From the NCBI GenBank assembly GCA_963920705.1, contig OY987234.1:19177794-19241793 (forward strand): a stretch of DNA of 64,000 nucleotides, in the 5' to 3' direction. Under the pieces are notes generated by a model. The model worked only from the letters and a program-made list of their open reading frames with translations. It had not been told where the DNA came from and searched no databases. Positions 1-12,495 of the stretch are shown here, piece by piece. Numbering within the stretch: the stretch's first letter is position 1; the number at the start of each line of letters is the position of its first letter. The translations under genes and the position numbers were made by a program. The DNA comes from Odiellus spinosus. Its lineage: Eukaryota > Arthropoda > Arachnida > Opiliones > Phalangiidae.

Positions 1-237
1 GTCCTACTTCATACCCCCCTGTAAACGGAAAATTGGAAATTCTCTCTCTCCACAAACGACGACGTTTTTCTGACGAACTCCAAGGCTGCTAGAGATATTC
101 GCTCGACGAACTCCCGCTCCGAAAATATCTACCGTTAGGAGGCGTACGAATCGCGCTTTTTGAAACTAACCCATACAGAGAGGGGTAGACAAGACCCGGG
201 AGTAATAGACTTCAAAGGAGGGTTTCATCGGCTTCTG
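1..237 (-). mobile_element. MITE-A copy 1, cut by the window edge
   Basis: This is the reverse complement of the other MITE-A copies and ends with GGTTTCATCGGCTTCTG at 237. Its other end lies outside the window, so no target duplication can be checked. It is the only copy here in this orientation. Confidence 0.85.
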
Positions 238-1709
238 CCCCTATTTTTATCTACATTACGTTCAACATCGCGTTTTAAACCGCTTCCAGCTCTTTCCTTT
301 TGCAAAATGGTTCTCAAATGAACTAAATTAAAATACTTTGGTAATTATTCACTCCCCTATCTTTGTATAAATTGCTTGAAAAACGTCGAACAAACTATGT
401 AGAATATTATATAGTTTGTTCGATGTTTTAAGTCAATGATGTGATGTAGTAGGAAGGAGATAACTGTAGAAAAACACTTAAGGAACACTCGCCTTCTAGC
501 TCTTTCTCTCTAGCTAGTTACGTATTCACTTCTTATACGCAACTAAAACGCGATGGTAATTAAAAGAGTGCAGCTCGTAGATTCGTATGTAAATCAGTTT
601 CGGACACTCTCCGTGCCAAGCGCTTAGGGACTTCACCCGCATCTCTCTCACTCTCTCTCTTATCTCGCTGCTCTTGATATTATAAAATCCTAGATGCCGC
701 TCTCTATCTTCTATCCTTTTTCTGATATCGCTAACTATTTTGCTCGTAAAGTAATTGGTATTTTATGCATTCGAAAAACCGCGAAATCCGATAACTTATA
801 ATTTATCACTTTGAATAAATGTATCCCAAATAATTAGCTGAAATCTGATAGTGAAATAGATTTCGGCATCTTTTCAGTTATTGATCTGTAGGAAACTAAC
901 GCCATCTAACGGTTATACGCGACTTAGTTAAATCTGTCTAATGATTAAATATAGTTATTCAATTAGTTTAGAAAAGGATACTTTCTTTACTTTAGTAATT
1001 AAAATTCTAAATGAAAACGAAAAGTTAGATTTTAGATGAGAGTTAAAACCTTAACCGTTCAATATCCTCCTGTCAATCGATTTTCTCCTTTGATGTTGCA
1101 TCAAGTTTCGCCATCTATGGGTCGTATCTCTTAGTGAACTCTTTCACAACAACATATTGACATCCTCTATAAATAATTAAAATCTTTAATATTGATTAAA
1201 ATTATTTTTTGTTAAATCTTCTATATATTGTAAACTGACACCTCTATTAGATCAAGAGGTGGCGCTCTTATCCAATTAAAAGCTTGAAATCCTTCACTTC
1301 CAAGCTTTACCGATCGGTATCTTTGCGGTATCCGGGAAGAGCAAGAGGACGTTAGTGGAATAGTGGCTTAAATAAAGGGAGGGTAACTATATGAAAAGAA
1401 ACGTGTTTAGTACTACACCAAGAATTTAAACTTAATTACCCCTATAAAATCATTAAGATATTTGATAAATATATTTCGTTGTTCAAATCGACCAATCAGA
1501 ATGATCTTCATATATTTCTTAATCCAACATTTTTATGTACAATTAACCCCACGATTTAAGTAATATTTTACAGATTGGTTTAGGTATATATGTAAACTTT
1601 GGGGAACTAAGAGTAATAATTGAATAAGAAAATAATTAAGGGATAAAAATAAATTATTTCCTCTTTCTTGTTCATTTGTTTCTTTGTCCTTAAACTAATT
1701 AACCAAAAA
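238..1709. other. No gene seen
   Basis: AT-rich sequence with an inverted pair around ATAGTTTGTTCGA / TCGAACAAACTAT near 386-425. No repeat family or exon recognised. Confidence 0.5.
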
Positions 1710-1716
1710 GTAACAC

Positions 1717-2135
1717 CAGAGGTATATAATAACCCCCTTCGGGGGGAAGTATGAAAGCCCCTATACTACCAATGCTAAAAATCACGAACAACAAGAGCCC
1801 GCTACTGACTCTCTAGGCCACTAGCTCGCGCTGGACTTCTCAATGTCGCTACTCTAGTAAATGGTCTTTGTATAAACAAGACGGCTCGATTTGTGTTTAG
1901 AACTTCCTGTCTCAGGAGTCCGGCGTCTGTTAAAATGGAGTCGAAGGTTGACTTCAGCTCGCAAGTTCCGGAAGTGTGCGTAGGGAAAATTTAGTGAGGT
2001 TCAAAATGGTGTAACTATTTTTTGGGAGTAAAGCGGTGTGTCGATCCGCCGCGATTTACGCCGGGCACTTGTTGTTCGTCGATTTTTGCCTACCTTTCAT
2101 ACTTCCCCCCGAACGGGGGTTATTATATACCTCTG
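1717..2135 (+). mobile_element. MITE-C copy 1
   Basis: Terminal inverted repeats of about 42 bp start CAGAGGTATATAATAACC and end with its inverse. The flanks are GTAACAC (1710-1716) and GTTACAC (2136-2142), a 7-bp duplication with one mismatch. Each terminal repeat itself contains a small hairpin, CCCCC-TTCG-GGGGG-like. No coding region was recognised in the 419 bp. Confidence 0.88.
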
Positions 2136-2142
2136 GTTACAC

Positions 2143-4443
2143 TAAGGGCTTCGGCTCAACGTATCGTAAAGTTTTATATTTAAATTTGAATTCCTGGTAA
2201 TATCGTTTTAAGAGGGGTAGGAAAGCATTAAATTTTCTTATCACCCTCCCTTGAAAAGAACAATGGACTTAATACTCAAGCCATTCTATCGCCACCAGAG
2301 TCCCGGATCTTATACTTTTGTTCAGCACTCTCATTTTTTTTATTTTTCTTTTTTTTTTTCTTTTTCCATTCTGGTTTTGTTCTTTTTTTTTTTTTCCACG
2401 GAAAGATAGCGGATTTTCTTTTTCTTAAACCCCTGAGAATTTATTTTCGCTTGTTGTAGCTGCCCCAAGCGTATACTAGCTACCTTTACTGGAAAATCAA
2501 TTAAGTTTTTATTCTGGAAGCCTTAATCCTTTATCGGGAGGCCGGTTGGTCTTAGCAATTAACCTCTCAACCGAGAGACCGACAGTGATGTCCCTCAGGA
2601 ATTACATCGCCGGATTTATGCCCTCCCCTCTTGATACCTCGTTCTTTTGGTCTATTTTTGGGTCTACCAATTTGGGGATGAACGAGTTTACTACTTTTTA
2701 TTGGATTTGATGTGAGGATTTGCTATGATTTAAGACGTTGATTTTGAAGTTATTTTTCCCCCTTTTATCGATTGGACTTTTTAAGGATTTCATCTTAATC
2801 TTATCAAAAGATCACGTAATGTGGTTTGCTCTTACGTTATTCGGTTTATTTTTAACTGAAAGAGCTAGGGAGGAGTCAAAATCACCAGCTCCCACGAATA
2901 GCTGGATTACATTTTATGATGATGATAATTAGAATATCCACCTCCGCTGGATTTCCATGGCCCGGTCCTTTAAACATCTCGTTAGAAACAAAATATAATT
3001 TTGTACAAAATTAAAAGTTGTAATTTTCTAACCTTATCGCTAAAGGTTCAAGGAAACAAACTTAAACAGTTATTTTTTTTTTTTGAATACGACTCTTTGG
3101 AGGCTAATTTTGTTTAAAATGCCAAATATATTTGCATATTGTTTCTTAGTCAAGACTGTTACATAGGTGAAACCAATTAGGGAAAGAGTGGGATGGTGGT
3201 TTGAAATTCTTATCAGCCTTGTAACAAATCGCCTTGTACGCGTCGTGAAACTTTTAGACTTAGCTAATCTAGGCTTTCGTTCTTGTTATAAAAGGGGCTT
3301 GGGTGGTGAACTAGCGGCAACCCTTCGCCCGAACTCTCCTCCCGTTGAAAAGAGATAAAAGCTGATGCAGTTTACTGCGCTTGAAATATTAAAACCCCTT
3401 TGAGAGCGACGGCTAAAGTATAGACCCTCTTAAAGATAACGTATATACTATAGCCGAGGCTTAAGTTTTCCCTTATTTTTTCCCTTAGTTTTTGTTGATG
3501 AAATAATGATTAATTGTTGCCTGTTAAGTTATGGCTACCCTTGTTCGCTTTAACCCCACATTTATAGCCTTTACGAGCGTTAAATATTACTTCCCCTTTT
3601 ACTATAGACTTCTTAAAGGGGTAATGAAACCATAATCGTTTAAATAGGCTTAAATCAGTAGTTAAAAATATAAACAATGTAGGGATTGCAATTAATTTTA
3701 ATTTGTCAGAAAAAATTACAAAATATTTATAAAAACAAGAGGGTTTAATCCGTGTAGAAGCCACACCCCGTTCCATTTATAGTTTAGAGGTAGAAAAACA
3801 TCTATGACGTAAAGATCAACCCTGTTTGGTTCCCTGTGACATCTAAATTTTAATCCTACTAATCAAAAACGCTATACACATTTTATTTTTGACTGTAGGC
3901 AGTAAAAACACAACCTCCCCTTTGGTCTTGCGCATTAGTTTGTTTGTTTTTTCATTTATTTTTGTAAAATTGATTTCGAAAGAGTCGTTCTTTAAGAGTT
4001 ATGTCCCAGTAAAGAGAAAATAAACAAAAATGTTTTTCACGAGTTATGCCCAGTAGTGAAAGAAACGAGGTTATTTTTCAGTATTTTTTTCTTCGTCATG
4101 GTCTTCCTTCTATCACTTTTTCCCGCCATTTCTCTCGTCACTTAGCACCATCTGTTTGCGCGCGTTTTTCCGTGACCGGACTGAGGAAATTTGATCAAAA
4201 TGTCCCGAGTCCCAGAAAAAAAAAAGAACAAAGAAAAATATATAATAAAAGCAACAAGGAAATGTGTCATTCCGTCGCGTCTTCACCCACAATCACCCAA
4301 CAATGTACATCGTCCGGTAGTAACGTTTTCGGGGAAAATATCCCAGCCCTTTTAAAGTGAGGGTGAAACGAAATTACGTCGTTAATAAATCATTCCTTAA
4401 CCCTGAAGATCAATTTATATATTTAATGATAAATCTTAATTAA
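2143..4443. other. No gene seen
   Basis: Contains T-rich runs at 2335-2395 and short open frames at 2738-2932, 3167-3358, 3510-3776 (-) and 4046-4360. None shows a domain, a codon pattern or splice context that I can support. Confidence 0.5.
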
Positions 4444-4450
4444 GACTAAT

Positions 4451-4788
4451 CAGAAGCCGATGAAACCCTCCTTTGAAGTCTATTACTCCCGGATCTTGTC
4501 TACCCCTCTCTGCATGGGTTAGTTTCAAAAAGCGCGATTCGTACGCCTCCTAACGGTAGATATTTTCGGAGCGGGAGTTCGTCGAGCGAATATCTCTAGC
4601 AGCCTTGGAGTTCGTCAAAAAAACGTCGACGTTTGTGGAGAGAGAGAATTTCCAATTTTCCGTAGACAGGGGGGTATGAAGTAGGACCCCTCCGATCTCG
4701 TAAAATTGTGAATTTTACCCATACAGAGAGGAGCGCTATATGGAACATTAGAGTAGTAGACTTCAAAGGAGGGTTTCATCGACTTCTG
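4451..4788 (+). mobile_element. MITE-A copy 2, full length
   Basis: The element runs from CAGAAGCCGATGAAACC to its inverse ending ATCGACTTCTG. Terminal inverted repeats are about 33 bp, with a further paired inner block (CCTCTCTGTATGGGT and ACCCATACAGAGAGG). It is flanked by the 7-bp duplication GACTAAT (4444-4450 and 4789-4795). It has no coding capacity of its own; a minus-strand frame across it recurs in other copies only because the copies are nearly identical. Confidence 0.92.
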
Positions 4789-5563
4789 GACTAATGAATT
4801 ATTTTTAGCTGAGATTGGAATAAGAAAATGATTCAAAGCTCAAAGAATTTTATCTGTAATTTAATATATTACGTCAAAACTTTATATTTTGAACAAACTT
4901 TCGTTTCATTTGACCTTTAACCCTTAACGCCTGAAACTTTCAGTCCTTATTTGTTAGTTTTTTATACCCGCCGTTCTTTCTGAAAATCCGCCCCCTTTTT
5001 TTGGAGGGGCAGTGCAATATAAACTAAGATAAGGTCTGAATTTTCTCGGACAATGGTCAAATTGGTTCTCCCTGGATAGTAAAGCCCCCTGGGTTCAATT
5101 CTTTTCTATACAAGATACGAAAGTTCATCTCATTTACATTTTACAGCAAACACGGAGCTTTGTAATCTTATTTTTTTCTAATATGTTAAGAGCTTCTGAA
5201 CTTTCTTACATTGTACTTTTAGCTTGAAATGCATTAAATATCTGTTCGCGAAGTGTCTTTGAACGAAGCTTATAAAGAGGTGGGGGTGGGAGTGGAATAT
5301 ATATTGGTTAATTTTAACATTGGCTTTCATTAACAAAGACTTCGCGAATAAAGTGGGCGTTGATTTAAACCCATTTTACCCTTTTATATTACTCTGGATA
5401 TCAGTTTCCAAACTCCCATTCCTAAAATTACGCGTCTGTTCGCCAAGCTTTGTAGAATGAAGGTTTTATCAGAAGGAGATTATATGAGAAGTGTGACAAT
5501 AATATAAAGCCATTTTAACAAGAGATTGACCAACATCCTTAGAAAAGCTGGAGTAGATAGTGT

Positions 5564-5725
5564 CGAGGGGGCAGACACTCGCGAACTCAGGTGTACAAAA
5601 TTTTCCAACTCTTTGCACTACCAAAGCTGAACTCGGAGTTCATAAGAGTTCGAACTCAATGCACTGTCAAAGCTGAACTCAGTGAACTCAGGTGTACAGC
5701 GAATTCAGGAGTGTCTGACCCCTCG
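5564..5725. mobile_element. 162-bp MITE with 8-bp duplication, hAT-like
   Basis: Inverted ends CGAGGGGGCAGACACTC and GAGTGTCTGACCCCTCG; inner ACTCAGGTGTACA and TGTACAGCGAATTC also pair. The duplication GATAGTGT (5556-5563, 5726-5733) is 8 bp, the usual hAT length. The interior repeats GAACTC-type and AAAGCTGAACTC segments several times. A decayed relative may lie near 51360-51425. Confidence 0.75.
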
Positions 5726-5733
5726 GATAGTGT

Positions 5734-7343
5734 TTACCTTCTCTTCGTGCGTATACTTTTTCCATAAACTTTGCCGCTGCTAAATGAGCGAAGTAGGCCT
5801 CTACTTAAACCCTGTATGAGAAAATAGACCGAGTTATATATTTTCCTAAGTGTCTAACTTTCTATAGCCTATAATTTAGACTTGATATTAGTCTGGAGAC
5901 CAATATAAGGTTATATAAGGGCGTTCTTTAAAATAAATGATAAAAGCTAGGGAATTTGCGTGGACTATAGAAGCGGTAGAAAGTTAAGAGGGTCAATTTT
6001 GCGCTAGTGCGGTCAAAATAGATTGGATCCTATAAGACACCCTCTTTAACTCTTTCATCAAGACCTTCAAAGTTTGTCTTCGGCTGAGGGTACAATAGAG
6101 ATAAGTGTTTTACCCAATATTACCAGAAGGAGATAATATAGAATTTGAGCATGAAGACACTGTTTCTTCAAGTGTTAATAAGCATGCGCAGAATCGCTCG
6201 TTCTTTTCAATCGAAATGAACTGAGTCCTGAAGTGTAGTAGTTCAAAACCAGTTCACAAAAGTTAAATCCAGGGTGGATTAATACACAATGTTAAGCCTT
6301 GTAGGAGAAAAAGTAGTTCTTCAAACTCTTCTTGAGTTTAAGCTTCTTCTTTAATATATGGGAATTGATATATACGTATCCTTCCGCTCTTGATTTCTAC
6401 CTAATGACAACTAAAATTGGTTTAGGCTATAGGACCTATAAGAGTAAGGACACTAACACCAGACCTAATTTACTTTATTAGCTTCAACATTGGTGGTGGT
6501 CGACTAAAAATTAACTTTTTTTTTTTCTACTGTTCGTCTCTCTCTCTTTCTCTGACTCGATCACCATCAGGCTACTTTCTTTGGCGTTCTTTGGGAGGCG
6601 CGAGAGCTGTTTTCTTTTCTTGACGGCCAATTCCTCCCAGGCGACTATAGCGGCGCGAGCCTCGTTAGGCCTAAACGTGACTTCCCGTCGAGATAGCTTG
6701 TTTATTAAGACTTAATTGAGTACTAAAGGGGAGTACAGGGTGTTTTTTTCTTCTCAGTCTGTTAAAAAGTCTGTGAAATAGAGTACGCGCATTCTATACA
6801 TCTTATTTTAGACGAGGGAAGTCGTGTTGAAGGATTGGTTTAATGCTTAATATTTGAACGCGAGAAATATTACTTAGATCTGTAATTAAATAGTCCTTAA
6901 GAGTGAACAACAAAAATATTTAAGTTTATTTGCGTTAATTATTGTCTTAAGTAAAAGTTTTAATGTCAAAAATTCTTATATTCTTGGGAGAATATATTCT
7001 TTCGTTTTCTGAAGATCCCTAGCTCTTTTTAAAAGGAGTTTTGAAGCAGATTACATCTATATAAGCTTTATTCAAAAAGGAATGATGGAAATTGTATTGG
7101 ATTGAAGGAGAATTAGGAGTGTAGGAGAAAGTTTGGAGAAAAGGTACTTCAATTTGCATTATGCAAAGGAAGGACCTTCTTTTTTCAACAATACTCGTAA
7201 TGTCGTTATTCTCGTGAAATTTTTTTTCTTCCTTTTGTATGCTTTGTCACATATGGTGCATATATTTCTCTTTTTAAAGTGAATATGAAATCGAAAATAA
7301 CTTTATATAACTATTTTAAACCCAAAATTAAGATATTTATTCC
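5734..7343. other. No gene seen; one family N copy
   Basis: A CpG-richer pocket with GGCGCGAGAGC and GGCGGCGCGAGCC-like text lies at about 6580-6690. No exon identified. Confidence 0.45.
6260..6345 (+). repeat. Dispersed family N, copy near 6.3 kb
   Basis: GGTGGATTAATACACAATGTTAA, then AAAAAGTAGTTCTTCAA and CTTGAGTT. The same order of blocks recurs at 21.97 kb and in part at 62.7 kb. Ends are not defined. Confidence 0.5.
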
Positions 7344-7955
7344 GTAGACATTCAGTATATTATTTTAAGATCATAAAATATTGTTTCGCCACTCGATAGA
7401 AATCGAGCAAAAGCCCAAAAATGAGCCCTATATTAAAATGGAAATGTACGTAACTTTTCTCCACGACCTCCTAGGCATAAACCGATTGCATCATTAGAAA
7501 GTAGACATCCCGTATATTATTTTAAGATCATAAAATATTGTTTCGCCACTCGGTTAATGTGTTTCGCCACTCGATAGAAATCGAGCAAAAGTCCAAAAAT
7601 GAGCCCTATATTAAAATGGAAATGGTCGTAACTTTTCTCCGCGACCTCCTAGGCATAAACCGATTGCACCATTAGAAAGTAGACATCCCGTATATTATTT
7701 TAAGATCATAAAATATTGCTTCGCCACTCGTTAAATGTGTTTCGCCACTCGATAGAAATCGAGCAAAAGTCCAAAAATGAGCCCTATATTAAAATGGAAA
7801 TGGCCGCAACTTTTCTCCACGACCTCCTAGGCATAAACCGATTGCATCATTAGAAAGTAGACATCCCGTATATTATTTTAAGATCATAAAATATTGTTTC
7901 GCCACTCGTTAAATGTGTTTCGCCACTCCATAGAAATCGAGCGAAAGTCCCAAAT
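7344..7955 (+). repeat. Satellite array, about 178-bp unit, slightly over three copies
   Basis: TTCGCCACTC(G/C)ATAGAAATCGAG recurs at about 7384, 7562, 7740 and 7918. Each unit contains TGAGCCCTATATTAAAATGG, CTCCTAGGCATAAACCGATTG and AAAGTAGACATCCCGTATA. The copies are nearly identical, implying recent amplification or gene-conversion-like homogenisation. Confidence 0.93.
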
Positions 7956-9980
7956 TTCAATAAATTTCATCGTTTATGGATTGGTTAGCGCTAATTGTAA
8001 TCACTATAAAAGATATGACGACCAGATAAGGTTATAATGTCAAAGAGTATTAAATAGACATTATTTGTCTGCAGGTTATAGTTTATATAACCAGTTCTGA
8101 TGATAAATTTGATTTACTTAAAGGTCGAAATGGATAGTTCACGAATTATTTAAATAAGCGTATGTTGCTTAAAGTTAGAATAAGGCTTAGCGAAATGCAT
8201 AAAATTAATAAATTAAGTATAGGATATATACTACTTGGATAGAGCTATTGTTAAGATTGGAATTTAGGCTTTCCCCGAATTTCATAATTTAATTTATTCA
8301 AGAATATATAGGGTATATATAATGGATGAAATAAGTCTAAATAATGATTGGCTTTATTTAAATGGAAACTATTCAATTAAATTCATATACTCCCATGGAT
8401 AAACGAAAGATGTAGACTTTCCCAATAAGATGTTTTTTTCTTAATTTGATCAAAAATGGTTCAAATTGAAACATTCCAAGGATTCGATCAAATAAATCCT
8501 ATGAAAAGAACCAAAATTCAACAAAATTTTCCCGAATCGAATCAGATTGGATTAACCATGGATGAGGTTGATTAATCCATGTTCTGACCCTCTCAGTATA
8601 TGTTTTTCATTGTCGCCCCAATTAGTTAAGGTGGTTATACGAAACTCGCTATAGGCATTCTTAATAACGATTAATAAACACTTATTTTAAACTTATTTTA
8701 AATTTGAACTAAACCAAAGCATTTGAAACGAAATTAAGCGTTAAGTTTCGTTTAAAAGTTGTCCAATATTTCAACAAAATTACCTATTTTAAGCTCTTTG
8801 TTTCCGTTTAATTTAGTTTAACAGGCTACGAATATTTAAAATATTTAAATTCAAATAATTCTCGGCGTAGAACCTGGTTCGCTTAATCGACCGTTAAAAG
8901 TGTAAAGTTTACTTAACTAAATTCGTAACGTAAAATTCTAGTTTCAAAGTAGCTTGTTTAATTTCCCATAGATGTTTATGTACCTAAACCTTAATAACTG
9001 CATGATTATTCAATCGAAAGCCCTTCATCGCCTATTGGAAGTTCATTACACTGGGAATTTGGTGGCACCCAATTTTCGACCTCATTAAACCTTAATTTCG
9101 TTTTAAAATCTATAACCAAGAGCTAGCTCGGGTGCAAAACATTATCGGCGAAGTTTAGGCCTTAAAATTATCCCACTCTATGTATGTCACGCGCATTTTG
9201 GGTAAAGTGACCGCCAATACTAAAATTATATTGACCCTTTCCCGCCCACTTTACTCACCTTTTATATTTTATAAAACGCGGGAAAAATAGAAAGGGCGTG
9301 GGAATAGAAAGTATATTTTATAAATGGAGTATGAAAACTTTGTTTTATAATATTAAATTATTTTAATTCTGAAAATTATTGATTGAGTATTTCGTCCAAA
9401 CACTCCTTATAGGAAGTTTAATTTATATATTTCTTTAACTAACGATAATTTCCACCCAAAAGGTAGAACTTTCTAGATTAAGTACCTGTACGAAAAAGAC
9501 CGCGTGAAAGCGACCTTATCACGTGTCAGAACGCGCGAAAAGTATAGTAGTTTTCAATTTGAAAGTGTTTATTATCTTTAAACAATCCGGTTGTGCGGAT
9601 TGAAATAATTTAATTTTCCCTTTTCACCGTTCCTTACAATTCGATTTATCTCTTCGTTTAAAATTTTACCCAGTCGAAGGTATTATGGGCTTAATTTTCC
9701 CCGCGTGGTTTGTGTATACTGAAGGATGACAGAATTTTGCTCTTTTAGAGAAGGCGAATTCGAGAGGTAAACCGAATAGTAAAATAGTGTGGGGAGTTTA
9801 GAAGGGAACTTTGGATTCGAAAGTCCTTTCAATATAGTCTGTATTCTTTCTCCGATTCAAAATTGCGGTTTTGGGGACTCCACCCCCGCATATATATATT
9901 TTCCCTGTTTGACTTAATAGAACCAATGTTAGAACACTTTTAATTGGGGTACCCTCTATAAGGGGTCAGTTTTTCGCTTC
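7956..9980. other. No gene seen
   Basis: Very AT-rich, without open frames of note or recognisable repeats apart from scattered short similarities. Confidence 0.5.
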
Positions 9981-10422
9981 TTAAAGGGAGAATGCAACCT
10001 AATAACAAGTGATTTTTTTATCGATTCCTTATCGTTTAAATAGGCCTAATCCACCGATAAAAAGTTTACAAAACAAATATTAAACTAGAAATAAATTTAA
10101 AACTTACCCTGAAAATAGGCTTAGCGGGATTCATGGAGATCCTGAATTGCGTCCGTGTAAGGTCTAGCGACCAATGAGCGAAGGCCCGTCGTTCACGCGA
10201 GATCTCTACGAGACTTACGTCGCGCGCGATTGGTCGCTAGACCTTACACGCGAGGAAAACAGGACCTCCATGAATCCCACTAAGCCTATTTTCAGGGTAA
10301 GTTTTAAATTTATTTCTAGTTTAATATTTGTATTGTAAACTTTTTATCGATGGATTAGGCCTATTTAAACGATAAGGAATCGATAAAAAATCGCTTGTAA
10401 TTAGGTTGCATTCTCCCTTTAA
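9981..10422. mobile_element. MITE-B copy 1, long near-perfect palindrome with TTAA duplication
   Basis: TTAA flanks (9981-9984, 10419-10422) surround AGGGAGAATGCAACCTAAT and its inverse. The two arms, about 200 bp each, match with only a handful of differences and leave a short loop near 10185-10235. TTAA duplication and AGGG ends fit Kolobok-like or piggyBac-like non-autonomous elements; the superfamily is not proven. It is the best-preserved B copy here and would form a long hairpin if transcribed. Confidence 0.92.
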
Positions 10423-12495
10423 TGGAAGGAAAAACTAAATCGATCGAGAAAATCGTCGAGAAATAAGTTTTTGTATTTTCAAAATATTGTCCCTAAGATA
10501 AAATACGTTCTGTAAAATGTAATTTGTTGACTAGATTTCGCTGTAAGTTCTTAGCTATAGGTATTATAGTATAGGGAGGAAAGAAACTGAAACTAAAACT
10601 GAAACTATAACCCGCAAAATCCGTTGAAAGTTTTACCGAATCTAATTAGAATTTTAAAACTTCTTGATCAATCGCGTTAACATGAATTCTAATCTTCTGA
10701 ACACCACGTGACTCGGGTTTAATCTTGAATTTTACAAAGATGTATCTTAATTAAACTTAAAATTTTAAAATTCTTAGTTCAACTGTTCACTTGATATCAT
10801 ATTATATTTACATATATTTCAATTAAATCAATTCGTTTAGCGATGAATAGACGCTATCGCTTTATATTTGCAGATATTTAAAACTTGACTTTAATTGTAG
10901 TTTGGTCGTTCAATTCCTTTCAATAAATTTAAGTAGTTTCGAAATGAAAGTAACCGGAGATATTTAAGCATAATTATCAACAGCGCCGTTTTTTAATCAA
11001 TTCACAAACTCTACGCGAACGAAATCGGCTTTCAAAAGGGAAGGATTTAGCGCGGGGGAGGAAGGACTAAAATGTTTTGACGCTCCTGACTCCTTTTAAG
11101 ACTTTTAAGACTTCTCTCTCTGGGAAAACTTTGGGCCGGTTCCTGTAAGATTTGCCTAAATTTGCATGCCAATTTCGGACCTTAGCTCGGTAATCCCACG
11201 GATCGCGAGAAAACGTAGAAACCGATGGGGATGTCGTGGTCTATAAGCGCGGCGCAACCTACTTTCCACTCTCTTGCACTTTACACAGGATTCACCACTA
11301 GAATGTTGGCGCCAAAATAGGAATAAATATTCACACCCCCCTCTACTCTGGTCATGAACTAACTATGCTTGGGATTGCGCGGCGCTTCCAAAACTTTTCC
11401 TTTTCGTCTATTTACGTTAAAGGGATAATTAAGATTGATCCGAGTTTTATTTTTAATCTGAATTATATCAAGAACTAAGACAAATTACGTTAAATTATAT
11501 TAAATTATCAATTTAAAGGGAGAATGCAACCTGATAAGAGATATTTTATTGATTCAAAAAATATACTAACAAATATTGAACTAGAAAAAAATTAACTTTC
11601 CCGCGAAATAAGATTAGTTGGATTTATGGAGATACTGTATTTCTACATATTGAAGGGTCATCGACCAATGAAAAAGACCCATCGTTAAGGCGAGATCTCC
11701 ATGAAACTTCCAATAACATTCGATTATTCGCTGCCACAAGAAATTCGGGTTCTCCATAAATCCAGCTAACCCTACAAGCAAGGGGCGTCACTGAAATTTT
11801 GGCAAAATTCTCAAACGACCAATCAGGGTGAAGTGTAAATCGATCGATAGCTATAACAGAAATTAAAAGAAACTGGAGATAACTTGAGTATCCCTTTTTT
11901 TGGGCTTTCTCTTTCTCCCATCACTGTTTGCTCCAATCGTGGGCGATTGGTGCGTCGGGATTTCGATCATTGGGACGGATAGAACCCCTCCCACCATCTT
12001 TTCTCTTTTCACCTCTCTTTCCTCTTGCCTAATAATGTCTTCCGTTTGCCTGACTATGATTTATTCTCTATAAAGGAAGGTGGAAGGAAAAGGGGATATA
12101 TCTCGAGGGTGGGGGAGACGGGTTATTTTATCTCGTCGATAGAGTTCCCGGTCTTAATAATTCCAGCAACGAAGAGAATCTCCGCTCGGTTCTATACGGA
12201 TCTCGCTTTGTAATATATCCGTTTTAATAATCTATAATATAACTAGCGACTTCCTCGCCGTTCCCCTTTTCTATAAATTATATTAATGGCTATATTTCAA
12301 ATCGGCAACCAATGAAGCTTTTATCCGCCAAAGGAATCAAAGGATAAAGAGGAAACGAATATAAGAGTTAAATCCTTCCGTTATAATTCCGTATTCCGAG
12401 CTCTTCCTTCATTTTGTGATAAGTTTTAAGTCTGATGCGAATAAAAGTTTAGAATAATTTTAAGAAAGAAAAATGAAAATTTTATGGTCTTTAGG
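10423..12495. other. No gene seen apart from MITE-B copy 2
   Basis: A GC-richer stretch at about 11030-11400 (AAAGGGAAGGATTTAGCGCG onward) has no exon I recognise. The short frame at 12025-12213 is unsupported. Confidence 0.45.
11513..11773 (+). mobile_element. MITE-B copy 2, 3' part lost
   Basis: Starts TTAA-AGGGAGAATGCAACCTG and follows MITE-B through the AAACTAGAA and GGATTTATGGAGAT segments to TCCAGCTAACCCTA. It then breaks off into unrelated sequence. Clearly older than copy 1. Confidence 0.75.

Noticed and set aside
4615-4836. Minus-strand frame MKPSFEVYYSNVPYSA recurring at 4.6, 26.4, 29.4, 42.4 and 44.0 kb, resembling a conserved small protein
   Set aside because: It is read from the MITE-A body and terminal repeat; its recurrence follows from nearly identical DNA, and its start lies in the inverted terminus.
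5050-5115. tRNA-like boxes (TGGTCAAATTGG then GGGTTCAATTC)
   Set aside because: The D, anticodon and acceptor stems do not pair, and the B-box departs from consensus.
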